Positions 1-8,936 of a stretch of 12,500 nt of DNA are shown piece by piece; position 1 is the first letter of the stretch; each line of letters opens with the position of its first letter. The translations under genes and the position numbers were made by a program. The stretch covers positions 17,501 through 30,000 of the forward strand of contig JABUQX010032417.1 in NCBI GenBank assembly GCA_015478945.1, written 5' to 3'. The stretch comes from Trachelipus rathkii. Taxonomy: Eukaryota; Arthropoda; Malacostraca; Isopoda; Trachelipodidae. The notes below the pieces were generated by a model. It made no database searches and was not told the origin of the DNA. It saw only the letters and a program-made list of their open reading frames with translations.

Positions 1-19
1 TATACCTGTCACCTAGAGC

Positions 20-305
20 GTTATGAGCAGCAGCAGCAGCAGCGGCTGCAGGATCAACGTTCGAGTGGCTTCCGCGCGGCTGGCTGCTGCTGGCCATGGC
101 TGGCTGCTACTGGCACACACATGCTACCGCATCACGCCATACGTACGCTACTACGCTACGCTACGCTGGCTACGGCCACGCTACGCTAGCGCCATGGGCC
201 ACATGCTGGCGGTTACTGCCATTGCTGGCTGCCATTGGCTGCGCCATGGCTACTACGCTACTGCCACAGCTGCCATTGCCATGTTACTGTTACTGGTTAT
301 TAGCA
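20..305. repeat. GC-rich cryptically simple sequence, block 1
   Basis: This stretch is far more GC-rich than the rest of the window and is built from a handful of reshuffled words: AGC runs near the start, then GCTGGCTGCT, CTACGCTACGCTACG, GCCATTGC and GGCTGC. There is no fixed period, so it is cryptic simplicity rather than a clean tandem array. An open frame runs from 23 to 601 through it, but its translation is just low-complexity W/L/Y/A/C and then IYIYIY across the TA tract. I treat that frame as a by-product of stop-poor repeat words. It could be a decayed pentanucleotide or hexanucleotide satellite, or a long-read assembly artefact. Confidence 0.6.
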
Positions 306-308
306 GCA

Positions 309-310
309 AG

Positions 311-343
<33 letters not shown>

Positions 344-356
344 TATATATATATAT
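309..356. repeat. (TA)n microsatellite
   Basis: A TA dinucleotide run of about 48 bases with one GTAC interruption. It separates two blocks of the GC-rich cryptic repeat. Confidence 0.9.
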
Positions 357-360
357 TGAG

Positions 361-880
361 CATATTATGCATATACAATACAGCGGCGCTATGCTATGAG
401 CGGTTACTGCTGGTTATTATTGCTGATGGCTGGCCAGTTATGCTGCTGCATATACATGTTTATTGTTGCTGGTTATTGCTGGCGTGGTTGCTGGCTGCTG
501 TTGGCTGGCGCTACAGCTGGCTGGCGCACATACAGCTATGCTGGTTGGCACATTGCTGCTGGCTGCTATTGCTATTACGGGCTACTGGTCATACTGGCTA
601 GCTGGTTGTTGGGCAGCTAGCTAGCGCGAAGAGAAGGTTGTTGGTTATACATATAGCAGCGCTATAAGTATATTGGTTACATTGTTGTTACAGTAAAGAA
701 GAGTTGTTGGTTGGCGGCATATACAGTACATATACAAGATATGTTGCTGGCATATACATAGTTAGTGGGTATATGAGGTAGCAGTAGCAAGGGTTGTTAT
801 ACATATATATATATATACTAAGATAAAGAAGTATGATATATACAGGCTGGCTAAGGTTGCTGGTTGCTATATACTAAGGT
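361..880. repeat. Cryptically simple sequence, block 2 (TGCTGG/GGTTATTGCTGG words)
   Basis: The stretch continues the low-complexity block but with T/G-rich words on the plus strand: GGTTATTGCTGG, GCTGGCTGCT, TTGTTGG, and frequent CATATACA and TATAGCAGCG. Order and spacing vary. The open frames at 23-601 and 396-620 are translations of these words and contain no recognisable domain. From about 620 it grades into A/G-richer sequence with short TATATA runs. Confidence 0.55.
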
Positions 881-1070
881 TACTGGGTACACAAATACGG
901 GCATCACACTGCTACGTTACGCCACATTACAGCTACGCCGCATTACATGTAACACGGCTACACGGCTGCCATTATTACGCCATACGCTACGCCGCCACGC
1001 CACGCCGCCATACGCCATTGCCATTACGTTACCGCCACGCCACGCTGGCCGCTACGCTACACATGGGCAG
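881..1070. repeat. GC-rich cryptically simple sequence, block 3 (ACGCC/ACGCT words)
   Basis: C-rich words ACGCC, ACGCT, GCCATACG and GCCATTGCCATTAC recur without fixed period. The same words occur in block 1 (for example CGCCATACG and CTACGCTAC), so the two blocks probably share an origin. An open frame at 864-1202 crosses it and runs into the following TA tract; its translation is low complexity and is not called as a gene. Confidence 0.55.
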
Positions 1071-1121
1071 ACAGAGCATAGCAATAATGAGGCAGCAAAG
1101 AGCATATATATAGAGCAGGTG

Positions 1122-1123
<2 letters not shown>

Positions 1124-1155
<32 letters not shown>

Positions 1156-1217
1156 TAGAAAGTATATATATATATATATATATAATATATATAGATAGAT
1201 AGATAGATAGATAGAGA
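1124..1217. repeat. Compound (TA)n-(GATA)n microsatellite
   Basis: Two imperfect TA runs, interrupted near 1152-1163, lead into about seven GATA/ATAG units at roughly 1190-1217. Overlapping IYIYIY frames on both strands are repeat translations, not genes. Confidence 0.9.
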
Positions 1218-1610
1218 TACAGATAATCTTTAAACCCCAGATGGCTAAAATACATGAATGAATGGATAGGGAAGAAAAAGAGAGAGTGCTAGATTATAGA
1301 TCCATCGAGGTATAATATTATACCCACAGCCTGGCAAGTTTACCAACACAATAAATACCTAGTTATTTTTTTTTAATAATAATCCTCAAAATAGCCCAAA
1401 CTTGTTTTTAAACCCACAAATTTGAGTATTAATAGAGCAAAAGAAGTCTTTGACCTTCCCTCGTAAATTTAATCCTGTAGCTATTCATGCCCAAATGCCC
1501 AAATATCCTTTTCTTTAAATGAATCCCGGACTGGTTACAATGTATGCAGAAGTGCATAATTCTACAAATATCCTCAACGTTAAATTCGATTTAACTAAAT
1601 GTAATCATGC
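1218..1610. other. Unrecognised unique sequence
   Basis: About 390 bases of AT-rich, non-repetitive sequence. I find no open frame longer than a few dozen codons, no recognisable protein motif, and no structured RNA. A short direct duplication of CCCAAAT lies near 1490-1505, and a T-run is near 1365. Confidence 0.5.
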
Positions 1611-1640
1611 GTATATATATATATATATATAGTATAATAG

Positions 1641-1684
<44 letters not shown>

Positions 1685-1724
1685 CATGGGAAGGGAAGAA
1701 GATATATATATAGCGAAGAAAGAG

Positions 1725-1754
<30 letters not shown>
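1611..1754. repeat. (TA)n tracts with short interruptions
   Basis: Three TA runs are separated by short purine-rich pieces (around 1685-1700 and 1712-1725). The interruptions include AAGGGAAGAAG and GCGAAGAAAGAG, so the tract is compound. Confidence 0.9.
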
Positions 1755-1756
<2 letters not shown>

Positions 1757-1869
1757 GTTATATAAGGGATTGGGTGTGTTTACGTGTACCCCGTCTTACG
1801 CATAGCACTGCATGGAACTTCGTAAAGACAGAATTACCAACTGTATATTGTACCTATACAATCACAAAT

Positions 1870-1940
1870 ATGCACACATCTTGGTCACACTTCACACATA
1901 CAAACACACATCACACACACAAACACACATTCACACATAT
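1870..1940. repeat. CA-rich imperfect microsatellite
   Basis: Imperfect CACA/ACACACA words (CACACATC, CACACATACAAACACAC, CACACACAAACACAC) give a T-H-rich translation in the frame 1753-2004. No family motif is visible in that frame, so it is not called as a gene. Confidence 0.75.
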
Positions 1941-2120
1941 TATAATAAAAGTCCCACGGGTAATGCAAATAAAAATATCTTGTAAAATAATACATTACCG
2001 TTAAATTTAGCTAACTATTATTTTTGTCATCCATCTCAATAAAACGATGAGTATGATAAAAATGCATGTGCAGTATCACTGCCTATGATGATAGATATAG
2101 ATAGGCACTGTACATAGTCT

Positions 2121-2595
2121 AATATATAATATATATATATATATATATCATATAGTATTATATATACTATATATATTATATATATAAATATAGTATATAT
2201 ATATATGATATATATATATATGATATTATATATATATATATACGTTATTATTATATTAGTATATATATAATCTTATATATATAGTACTAGTATACACTAT
2301 ATATTAGTATATTATATATATATATATTATATATAGGAATATTATAATAATATATATATATTATATGATATTATATATATATATATTATTATATATATAT
2401 ATACTATTATATAATATCTATATATATATATTATATATATATTCTTATATATATATAAATAGGTATATATATATAGGTATATATATATATATATATATAT
2501 ATTTTAGTTACTATATATATATAATATAACATATATATATAATTATTATTATGATATATCATTATTATTAATATTATCATAGTAATATATATTTA
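2121..2595. repeat. Long imperfect (TA)n tract
   Basis: About 475 bases composed almost wholly of TA dinucleotides with frequent single-base phase slips (TATTA, AGTA, GATATT). Many short self-complementary segments are possible. The high slip density could be real decay or consensus error in long-read assembly. Confidence 0.9.
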
Positions 2596-2730
2596 TCAAT
2601 TAGTTCAGCTGGCGGCTCTCTTCGTGCTGCATGGTTTGTAGGCCACATCGACCCACGCTTTTTTTTTTCCCATATGCAAGAAATATTTTGTTTTTTAATT
2701 ATTTGTCAGAAAATTTGTAAAATTTAACCA
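2596..2730. other. Short unrecognised unique sequence
   Basis: An island of mixed composition between two TA tracts, with a T-run near 2660. No frame or motif is recognised. Confidence 0.5.
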
Positions 2731-2890
2731 TATATATATATATTATATATATATATATATATAGTATATATATATATATATAGTTATATATTATATATAT
2801 ATTAAACTTATCATTATATTATATATATCCTTATATATATATATATATATAGTATATATATTAATATATAACTATAATATAGTATATAAC
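2731..2890. repeat. Imperfect (TA)n tract
   Basis: TA runs with interruptions by ATTA, AGTA and CCTTA. It flanks the unique island on its right side. Confidence 0.88.
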
Positions 2891-3180
2891 GCTGTATCAG
2901 AGAAGTATAATATAAGGCTATCGATTTCCCCTCGCGGATGTGCAATAATAAAAATGCAACTATCCCTTAACGTAAATCTCATCAGGATATCTGAACGAAA
3001 TATTTTGACAATGTTTTAAATGATTTAACATTGACTAAATAGGGAAAACTTCGTTGCAGGGCCTGTCTCACTTAATTTGTTCTAACAATAAAGGATATCT
3101 AAAATTTAAAAAAGACGTCCTGTTCGATTTATTGAAGTTTATATTTTAAATTGTGAAGCGCAATTTCGATAAGTTTTCAA
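2891..3180. other. Unrecognised AT-rich unique sequence
   Basis: About 290 bases without a usable open frame on either strand. I see no repeat period, no RNA gene and no transposon terminus. Confidence 0.45.
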
Positions 3181-3204
3181 CATAATAATAATCATAGTTA
3201 TAAT

Positions 3205-3310
3205 AATCATATACTATATATATATATATATATTATAATATATAATATATATATAATATATATATTATTATATATATATATATAATTTATATATTATATC
3301 ATATATTATT
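3205..3310. repeat. Imperfect (TA)n tract
   Basis: TA runs with ATTA phase slips that grade to the right into ATT- and TTTA-type repeats. Confidence 0.88.
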
Positions 3311-3550
3311 ATTAATTTTTTATTTATTTAAAGTTTTTTTATATTTTAAATTTATTTATTTATTTATTTATTGTCTTTATTAATTAATTAAAAATTTATT
3401 TTTTAATGTGTTTCCTAAAAATCTTTTTGTTCTTATTAATTATTATTATTATATAATTGATTATTATTAATCTATTATTATTATTATTATTAATTAATTC
3501 ATTATATTATTATTATTATTATTAAATTATTATTCATTATTATTATTATC
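3311..3550. repeat. (TTTA)n and (TTA)n compound repeat
   Basis: A short run of TTTA units near 3350-3372 is followed by A/T-rich filler and then imperfect TTA/ATT runs at about 3435-3550. Read on the minus strand the right part is (TAA)n, and it lies just downstream of the minus-strand reverse transcriptase remnant, in the position expected of a non-LTR 3' tail. Confidence 0.8.
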
Positions 3551-3829
3551 CTCTTGTTCCCAAGATTGGGGTGTTAGGTGTTGTAACACACACCGGAAAC
3601 AGAAAAGTAAGTATAAGAATATCGCGTAAAGTCGAAAAGAAAGACCGCCGCCGTTACCGCCGCCATTTATACCTTTACACCCGCTGCAGAACCCGTCGCA
3701 AGTCAGAAAAATCACCCTATGGCTTCAAGGAACTGCGACCGCCTACCCGCTCACACTTGTAGCACTTCGTCAATGTGGGGCTATCTATTCCCTGAACAAA
3801 TCAGCAATCCAAATGACCTGCCTTACAAA
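3551..3829 (-). other. Possible 3' flank/UTR of the minus-strand retroelement
   Basis: This stretch lies between the recognisable C-terminal coding remnant and the (TAA)n tract. It contains a short GGC-rich piece (minus-strand GGCGGCGGTAACGGCGGCGG, around 3644-3663). Two small frames exist, 3571-3762 on plus and 3530-3715 on minus; neither shows a motif I recognise. Calling it the element's 3' UTR is inference from position only. Confidence 0.35.
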
Positions 3830-4520
3830 ACCCGAAATTCACTCTCCTATTAATGCACCTTTCTTCTCGCCTCTGCCAACTCACATTCCCTTCTCCTCCA
3901 GGCATTCCTTGTACTGACTTCATATCCGATTTTCTTCGTCTCGCCAGCCGGTCGATATCCCAACACCTCACCCCTAATACACCCGTTTAAGACAACCGAC
4001 TATCATCCATCCTTTCCATCTGATGACTCAAACCATCTCAATGTACTCTCCATTTATTCTCTCAATTTACTCCTTCTCTTATTCACAGCCATATGCCATA
4101 CCCTAATAGCGCATTCATTTGTCTCATTTATCAATCAAATTCGTCCCACACCTAACACACCCTAAAGATTGTCCATCTGGAACACATTGTACCTTAGATC
4201 TATTACCTCTTATCCAGACGCAATAGTTTTCACTCATTGTAGCATTAAGCAAGGGAGAATACATACCTTCCATGGCAAGACCCTATATGCGGATCCAACA
4301 ATTTAGTCCTTTTACATCTACCAAGGATTTATTAGCACGAAGCATACTTCCTATCATTCACGGAACTTTCTTGAGCTGACATACATCTCCATTCATCCGT
4401 TCCATTTCTCATGCCAACATTATATCCCTATAATATTTTAACAATTCAGACACTGTTCCAAAGTTGACTCAAACCATCCCAACATAAACCTCGGTCAATG
4501 CACCGTGAGGAATGTCTTCA
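3830..4520 (-). pseudogene. Decayed non-LTR retrotransposon reverse transcriptase, C-terminal part
   Basis: Read on the minus strand, this matches in order the region downstream of the catalytic core of a common arthropod non-LTR reverse transcriptase. At about 4280-4340 is NKSLVDVKG, the usual 'N-R-S-L' segment. At 4027-4182 a 52-codon stretch reads MDNL-stop-GVLGVGRI ... INETNECAIRVW ... MESTLRWFE, close to the family's MDNLRG-LG-RR-DR-RN and LRWFGH signatures. At about 3853-3980 follow RGEVLGYRPAGETKK and a basic RRRECELAEARRKVH segment, equivalent to the GRPRKRW and QARRMVQDR pieces. At least three in-frame stops and several frameshifts rule out function. The YLG-like segment near 4470-4500 is weaker. 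The catalytic FADD box would lie further upstream (higher coordinates) and I cannot find it. The family is recognised by eye from short motifs; the exact clade is not assigned. Confidence 0.6.
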
Positions 4521-5254
4521 ACTCACAACCCATAACCTTGACTACTTATCTATCGTTTTACTTTCAAACACCACTCTCTTTTACAATCAGGCGCCTGACC
4601 AAAATCCCGTCTATCAAGCTAATACTCATCAATTTTGTTGTCAGATAAAAGATAGATTTATACTTTCTGCAGGGACATTTAATTGTTGCTCAACGTTATT
4701 TGCTTTCCTGAGATAAAATGTAAATGTAAGACCTGTAAAGCCTGTACACTTTCATTGACAATAAAGAACACTTAAAACAAGAACTGAATCTATAATCTTA
4801 TAGCCTAGAAGAATTTGTTCTATGATCTGCGGAGCAATAGCATTTATATCGATTGTCATTACCAAAAAATCACCTTGGAAGGCCGACTTGTAGTTAAAAG
4901 TGTGAACGTATGAAGTTTTATAACCATTCCGATGACAACCGTCCAAAGCAGAGCGCTGTTTTCATTATTTAAAAAGGATTAAAACCCTTTCTTAGAAACA
5001 CTCGATGAGGCGAAACTTCCGCCTTACGCAATGACTTTTCTGATCGAGAAGACATTTATGGGGCAATACAGATTTTAATAATAAAGTTGATTGATAAATT
5101 TTGCTCAATCAAAGATAGAAGAGCTGACTTTCTTTTTAAGATAAACATTTCTACAAGGTAGTTACATAACTTTCTGTTAAAATTATTGTATTAATTTTTT
5201 TTTAATTTTCTTCTAGATTATACTGCTTTACGGTCCATCAAGGTCTCTTTTTTG
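4521..5254. other. Unrecognised sequence, possibly decayed element body
   Basis: About 730 bases of AT-rich non-repetitive sequence. Small frames exist (4498-4716 plus; 4752-4946 minus, 64 codons) but show no motif I can name. If the minus-strand retroelement were full length, its catalytic domain should fall here, but I do not see a FADD or VPQG box. A pyrimidine tract ending in TTCTAG at 5211-5216 resembles a splice acceptor but has no supported exon. A minor inverted repeat AGGCG...CGCCT lies near 5009-5026. Confidence 0.45.
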
Positions 5255-5304
5255 AATACCACGCACTCATCGCCGACACACAACCACAACCACACAACAC
5301 ATCA
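5255..5304. repeat. CA/CCA-rich imperfect microsatellite
   Basis: Words ACACACAACCACAACCACACAACACA form a short CA-rich run directly left of a long TA tract. It mirrors the TG-rich run on that tract's right side at 5516-5533. Confidence 0.7.
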
Positions 5305-5535
5305 TATACTATAGTATATGTAATATATTATATATATAATATATTATATTATATATATTATATGATTATTATATATATATATTACTATATATATATATAT
5401 ATATATACATATATTATATATGTTAATATATATTATATATATATATATATATAATATATATATATTATATATATATTATATACTTATATATATATATATA
5501 TATATATATTATTATTGTGTCTGTGTGTGTGTGAC
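5305..5535. repeat. (TA)n tract ending in (TG)n
   Basis: About 210 bases of imperfect TA with ATTA slips end in GTGTCTGTGTGTGTGTG at about 5516-5533. Confidence 0.9.
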
Positions 5536-5579
5536 AGTGACTGGTGCTTATATAAAGTTTTAGGACGTAGCCGTGCCTG

Positions 5580-5628
5580 ATTATATTATGATATATAGTA
5601 TATAAATATATATAATATATATATATTA

Positions 5629-5703
<75 letters not shown>

Positions 5704-5723
5704 TATATAGTATATTATATATT
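5580..5723. repeat. Imperfect (TA)n tract
   Basis: TA runs with TATTA and AGTA slips, separated from the previous TA tract by about 45 bases of unique sequence. Confidence 0.9.
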
Positions 5724-6009
5724 AACAGTAAAAATCTTAATTGCCATATGAAGTTTAGTATAAATTTACTACTGAAAACGATTAAGACCTTCGGTATTAC
5801 CCAAGAAAGAAACCCATCGGCATTATAACGGAGTTGTATAAAAAGGGTTGATAGGAGGCGCGTAATAATATGGCACGGGGTTATGACTTCTATTCAGCCG
5901 ACGCCTAAGGAAGCATTATTTGTTCCATTGAAGACTATTTTGAGTGGAAATATTAACTATTCCCCTTTTCGTTATATTTTGTAACATCTCACATAATATA
6001 CAGCTTTAA
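5724..6009. other. Unrecognised unique sequence
   Basis: About 285 bases with no usable open frame. The right end (TGTAACATCTCACATAAT near 5981-5998) resembles the GCTACATCA-type word found repeatedly further right, so the diverged satellite may begin here. Confidence 0.4.
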
Positions 6010-6650
6010 AGAGCTAACATATGTGGTCTTTACTTAACTGTTTACAATGTCTTAACATAGTAACTTTAAACTACATCACTTTATATAGGCGCATATAAGT
6101 CTACCTTTTTAACAGCATTAAACTTAACGACTTTATAAAACTTTATTAATACTTCGTTTCAGTTTTCTCGAAAACTACATCGGTTTATTTTAAATTTATT
6201 TAACATTTTTAATTAGCTTATCATCAGGTTACCATTAAACTATCATAATTAATAAAAGGCTACATAAAATTTACAAATCACCAATCAACTAAGTCTTAAA
6301 GGTTTATAATTAACAAGAATATAACATACTGAAACGTTCAAAAAAACATAAATCTTACTTTACTGAGCTACATAATGTTTAAAGGCTAGACCAAGCCGAA
6401 TAATACATCTCTAAAAATAATTAAAAAGCTACATAAGCGACAATTAAATCTATAAATTTTTTAAAGAATTCACCATATCTAATCGTTCTTTTCGACCTCT
6501 TGTCCTCTGGGCCACGTTTTATCTTCCTTCTCGTTAAACCTGCAATAAACCTTTATGGGCTAACATCGCGCTACATCATTCTAACAATAAATAACGTTTA
6601 AACTTAAAGAAAGACTACATCAATCACATTAAGCTAATGGAAAATTTATA
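6010..6650 (+). repeat. Putative highly diverged AT-rich satellite, left part
   Basis: The word GCTACATCA or a near form (GCTAACAT, ACTACATCA, GCTACATAA) recurs on the plus strand at about 6013, 6070, 6174, 6259, 6367, 6428, 6559, 6569 and 6613. It is often preceded by A-runs and followed by TTTAAACTTAAA-like words. The copy at 6569 (GCTACATCATTC, then TTTAAACTTAAAG) matches the copy at 6824 over most of its length. Spacing is irregular: 57, 104, 85, 108, 61 and 44 bases, partly multiples of roughly 35-45. This may be an old tandem satellite with a unit near 40 bp. The recurrence is seen directly; the tandem origin is inference. Confidence 0.45.
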
Positions 6651-6654
6651 ATTA

Positions 6655-6768
6655 TATACAATATATATAATATTATAATATATATATATCTATATTATAT
6701 ATATATATTAATATATATACTTATATATAATATAAATATATATTATATATATAATTATATATAATGAC
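6655..6768. repeat. Imperfect (TA)n tract inside the diverged satellite
   Basis: TA runs with ATTA slips split the two parts of the GCTACATCA-bearing region. Confidence 0.88.
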
Positions 6769-7030
6769 TTATATAACTTTAAAAAGCTACACCTATTTAC
6801 ATTAAAACTATATAATTTGAATAAGCTACATCACTCAATATAAATATTTAAACTTCAAAAGGCTATAATCAATCTACTTTAATAATGCTAATATATAAAA
6901 TGGTAGCTCAAATTTACCAAATTGACCAAAAACTCCGGAGCTAACATAAAAATCCACAGATCACTTTATTCCACATATTTACAACAATCAAAATTTGGAA
7001 AAAAGTCAACACTTTGCTCAAACAATAATA
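6769..7030 (+). repeat. Putative diverged AT-rich satellite, right part (~38-bp spacing)
   Basis: GCTA-type starts occur at 6786 (GCTACACC), 6824 (GCTACATCAC), 6861 (GCTATAATC), 6905 (GCTCAAAT) and 6940 (GCTAACAT), giving intervals of 38, 37, 44 and 35 bases. This is the most regular part of the candidate satellite. Units share an AAAAG or ATAAG lead-in and an internal TTTAAACTT- or TTAAAACT-like segment. Confidence 0.5.
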
Positions 7031-7032
7031 AA

Positions 7033-7272
7033 AATATATATATATAATATATATATATAATATTATATTATATAATATATATATTATATATATATTATAA
7101 TATAATATTATTTATATATATTATATATTATATTAATATTAATATATATATATATATATATTACTATATATTTATATATATATTAATATATATATATATA
7201 TAATATATATGTATGTTATAGTATATGATTATATAAATATTATATATATACTATATATATTATAATACTATG

Positions 7273-7305
<33 letters not shown>

Positions 7306-7378
7306 TAATATATATACGTATATATTATATATAATATATTATCTATATATATAGTATATACTATTATATAATGATATA

Positions 7379-7409
<31 letters not shown>

Positions 7410-7480
7410 TATATATATATATATTATATACTATATATATATATAATAATATAAATATATAATATATATTAATATTTAAA
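7033..7480. repeat. Long imperfect (TA)n tract
   Basis: About 450 bases of TA repeats with dense phase slips (ATTA, AATATT, ACTA) and a few single G or C interruptions. No other content is visible. Confidence 0.9.
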
Positions 7481-7600
7481 TGTTTGTGTAATGTATAGAA
7501 AGGTCCAAGACAATATTAATTATATAAGATAATAACTCTTTCACCATATGATTAAGGGTTATGTAAATTAAATAATAATAGTTTAGAACATTTATTATTA
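7481..7600. other. Short unrecognised unique sequence
   Basis: About 120 AT-rich bases between two TA tracts, with no frame or motif. Confidence 0.45.
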
Positions 7601-7629
7601 TTTATTGCTAATTAATAATATATATATAT

Positions 7630-7663
<34 letters not shown>

Positions 7664-7678
7664 TATAGTATATATTAT

Positions 7679-7721
<43 letters not shown>

Positions 7722-7818
7722 TATAATGATGATATACATATATATATAATTAATATATATAAAATATTATATATATATATATATATTAATATATATATAT
7801 ATAGTATATATATATATA

Positions 7819-7872
<54 letters not shown>
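7601..7872. repeat. Long (TA)n tract
   Basis: TA repeats with slips, ending in a clean run of more than 40 bases up to 7872. The minus-strand frame 7685-7942 (poly-K then IYIY) is only a translation of this tract plus the adjacent pyrimidine tract. Confidence 0.92.
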
Positions 7873-7874
<2 letters not shown>

Positions 7875-8010
7875 TTTTTTTTCTTTTTTTTCTTCTTATT
7901 TTTCTTTTTTTTCTTATTTTTACTTCTTATTATGTCTTCCACTCAAACTGAGTTTACTTCTTCTTCTTCATTCTCCATTTCTTCTTCTCTTCTTCTTTTT
8001 CCTTATAATA
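7873..8010 (+). repeat. Pyrimidine-rich (CTT/T)n tract
   Basis: The plus strand is nearly all T and C: T-runs separated by single C, then TTCTTCTTC and TCTTCTTCTT, with few purine interruptions before about 7935 and more afterwards. Such homopurine-homopyrimidine tracts can form triplex (H-DNA) structures. It directly abuts a long TA run. Confidence 0.8.
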
Positions 8011-8021
8011 ATCACAATTTA

Positions 8022-8071
8022 AATTATTATTATTTATTCCTTCATTACTATTATGTATTATTTATTATTAT

Positions 8072-8133
<62 letters not shown>

Positions 8134-8157
8134 TTATTTATTATTATTTATTATTCA
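8022..8157. repeat. (TTA)n microsatellite
   Basis: Imperfect at the left (TATTTATTCC, TATGTATTA), then an uninterrupted TTA/ATT run of about 60 bases from roughly 8073 to 8132. The poly-Y frame 7932-8162 is its translation. Confidence 0.92.
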
Positions 8158-8279
8158 GTTAATGTCTTATTATTCTTATGTATCTTAAGTGACTAAGATC
8201 ATTCTTATTATTCCTTATTTTCTTATATGCGATTTTTCCGTTTTATTAATTTCTATTATATTCTTTATTATTGCTTATT

Positions 8280-8369
8280 ATTCTTATTATTCTTATTATT
8301 CTTATTAGTCTTATTATTCTTATTATTCTTGCTCTTCTTGCTCTTCTTGCTCTTCTTGCTCTTCTTATT
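8280..8369 (+). repeat. 9-bp tandem array, ten units
   Basis: Ten 9-bp units lie in perfect register: ATTCTTATT three times, AGTCTTATT, ATTCTTATT, ATTCTTGCT, CTTCTTGCT three times, then CTTCTTATT. The unit type changes stepwise along the array. The overlapping leucine/phenylalanine-rich frames (8227-8580, 8271-8543) are translations of this array and its neighbours. Confidence 0.88.
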
Positions 8370-8436
8370 CTTATTCTTATTCTTATTCTTTTCTTATTCT
8401 TATTCTTATTCTTATTCTTATTCTTATTCTTATTAC
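8370..8436 (+). repeat. (CTTATT)n hexanucleotide array
   Basis: About eleven CTTATT units with one CTTTT interruption near 8389-8393 follow directly on the 9-bp array and share its CTTATT core, so it looks like a 3-bp-shorter derivative of the 9-bp unit. Confidence 0.85.
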
Positions 8437-8496
8437 TTATTCTTATATCTTATCTGTATTCTTTATTCTTTATTCTTTATTCTTATTCTTATTGCT

Positions 8497-8800
<304 letters not shown>

Positions 8801-8936
8801 CTATTATTATGTCACAGTATCGGCTTCTAATTACGGTTATAATTACAGACTCTTGTCTAATTCTTTGCAATAATAATTGAATATTATTATCGCCAAAGTT
8901 CTACTTTTCATTCATTTCAAAAGGTTTATCTTTTAA
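8801..8936. other. Short unrecognised unique island
   Basis: About 135 bases of non-repetitive AT-rich sequence inside the TTA-repeat region. No frame or motif is visible. Confidence 0.45.

Noticed and set aside
23..601. 192-codon open frame in the GC-rich block
   Set aside because: The translation is low-complexity W/L/Y/A/C plus IYIYIY across a TA run. It overlaps equally open alternative frames (96-359, 396-620), has no domain, and reflects stop-poor repeat words.
864..1255. Open frames on both strands across the ACGCC block and TA/GATA tract
   Set aside because: Both are simple-repeat translations (IYIYIY, YLSIYLSI) with no independent coding evidence.
1753..2004. 83-codon frame with repeated T-H residues
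   Set aside because: The histidine/threonine run comes from the CA-rich microsatellite; the remainder matches nothing I recognise.
3530..3762. Small frames on both strands with basic or glycine-rich residues
   Set aside because: The two frames overlap in opposite directions, the glycine run comes from GGC-type simple repeat, and position suggests retroelement 3' flank.
4498..4716. 72-codon plus-strand frame
   Set aside because: No motif is visible, and it overlaps the upstream edge of a minus-strand retroelement remnant, so it is probably an accidental frame.
4752..4946. 64-codon minus-strand frame
   Set aside because: It has ordinary amino-acid composition but no recognisable family, no promoter or splice context, and length within chance in AT-rich DNA. 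A protein search would settle it.
5185..5304. Splice-acceptor-like pyrimidine tract ending TTCTAG, with an open frame after it
   Set aside because: Such signals are common by chance in AT-rich DNA; the following frame enters a CA-rich and then TA microsatellite, and no upstream exon is supported.
7685..8162. Poly-lysine/IYIY minus-strand frame and poly-tyrosine plus-strand frame
   Set aside because: They are pure translations of pyrimidine, TA and TTA repeats.
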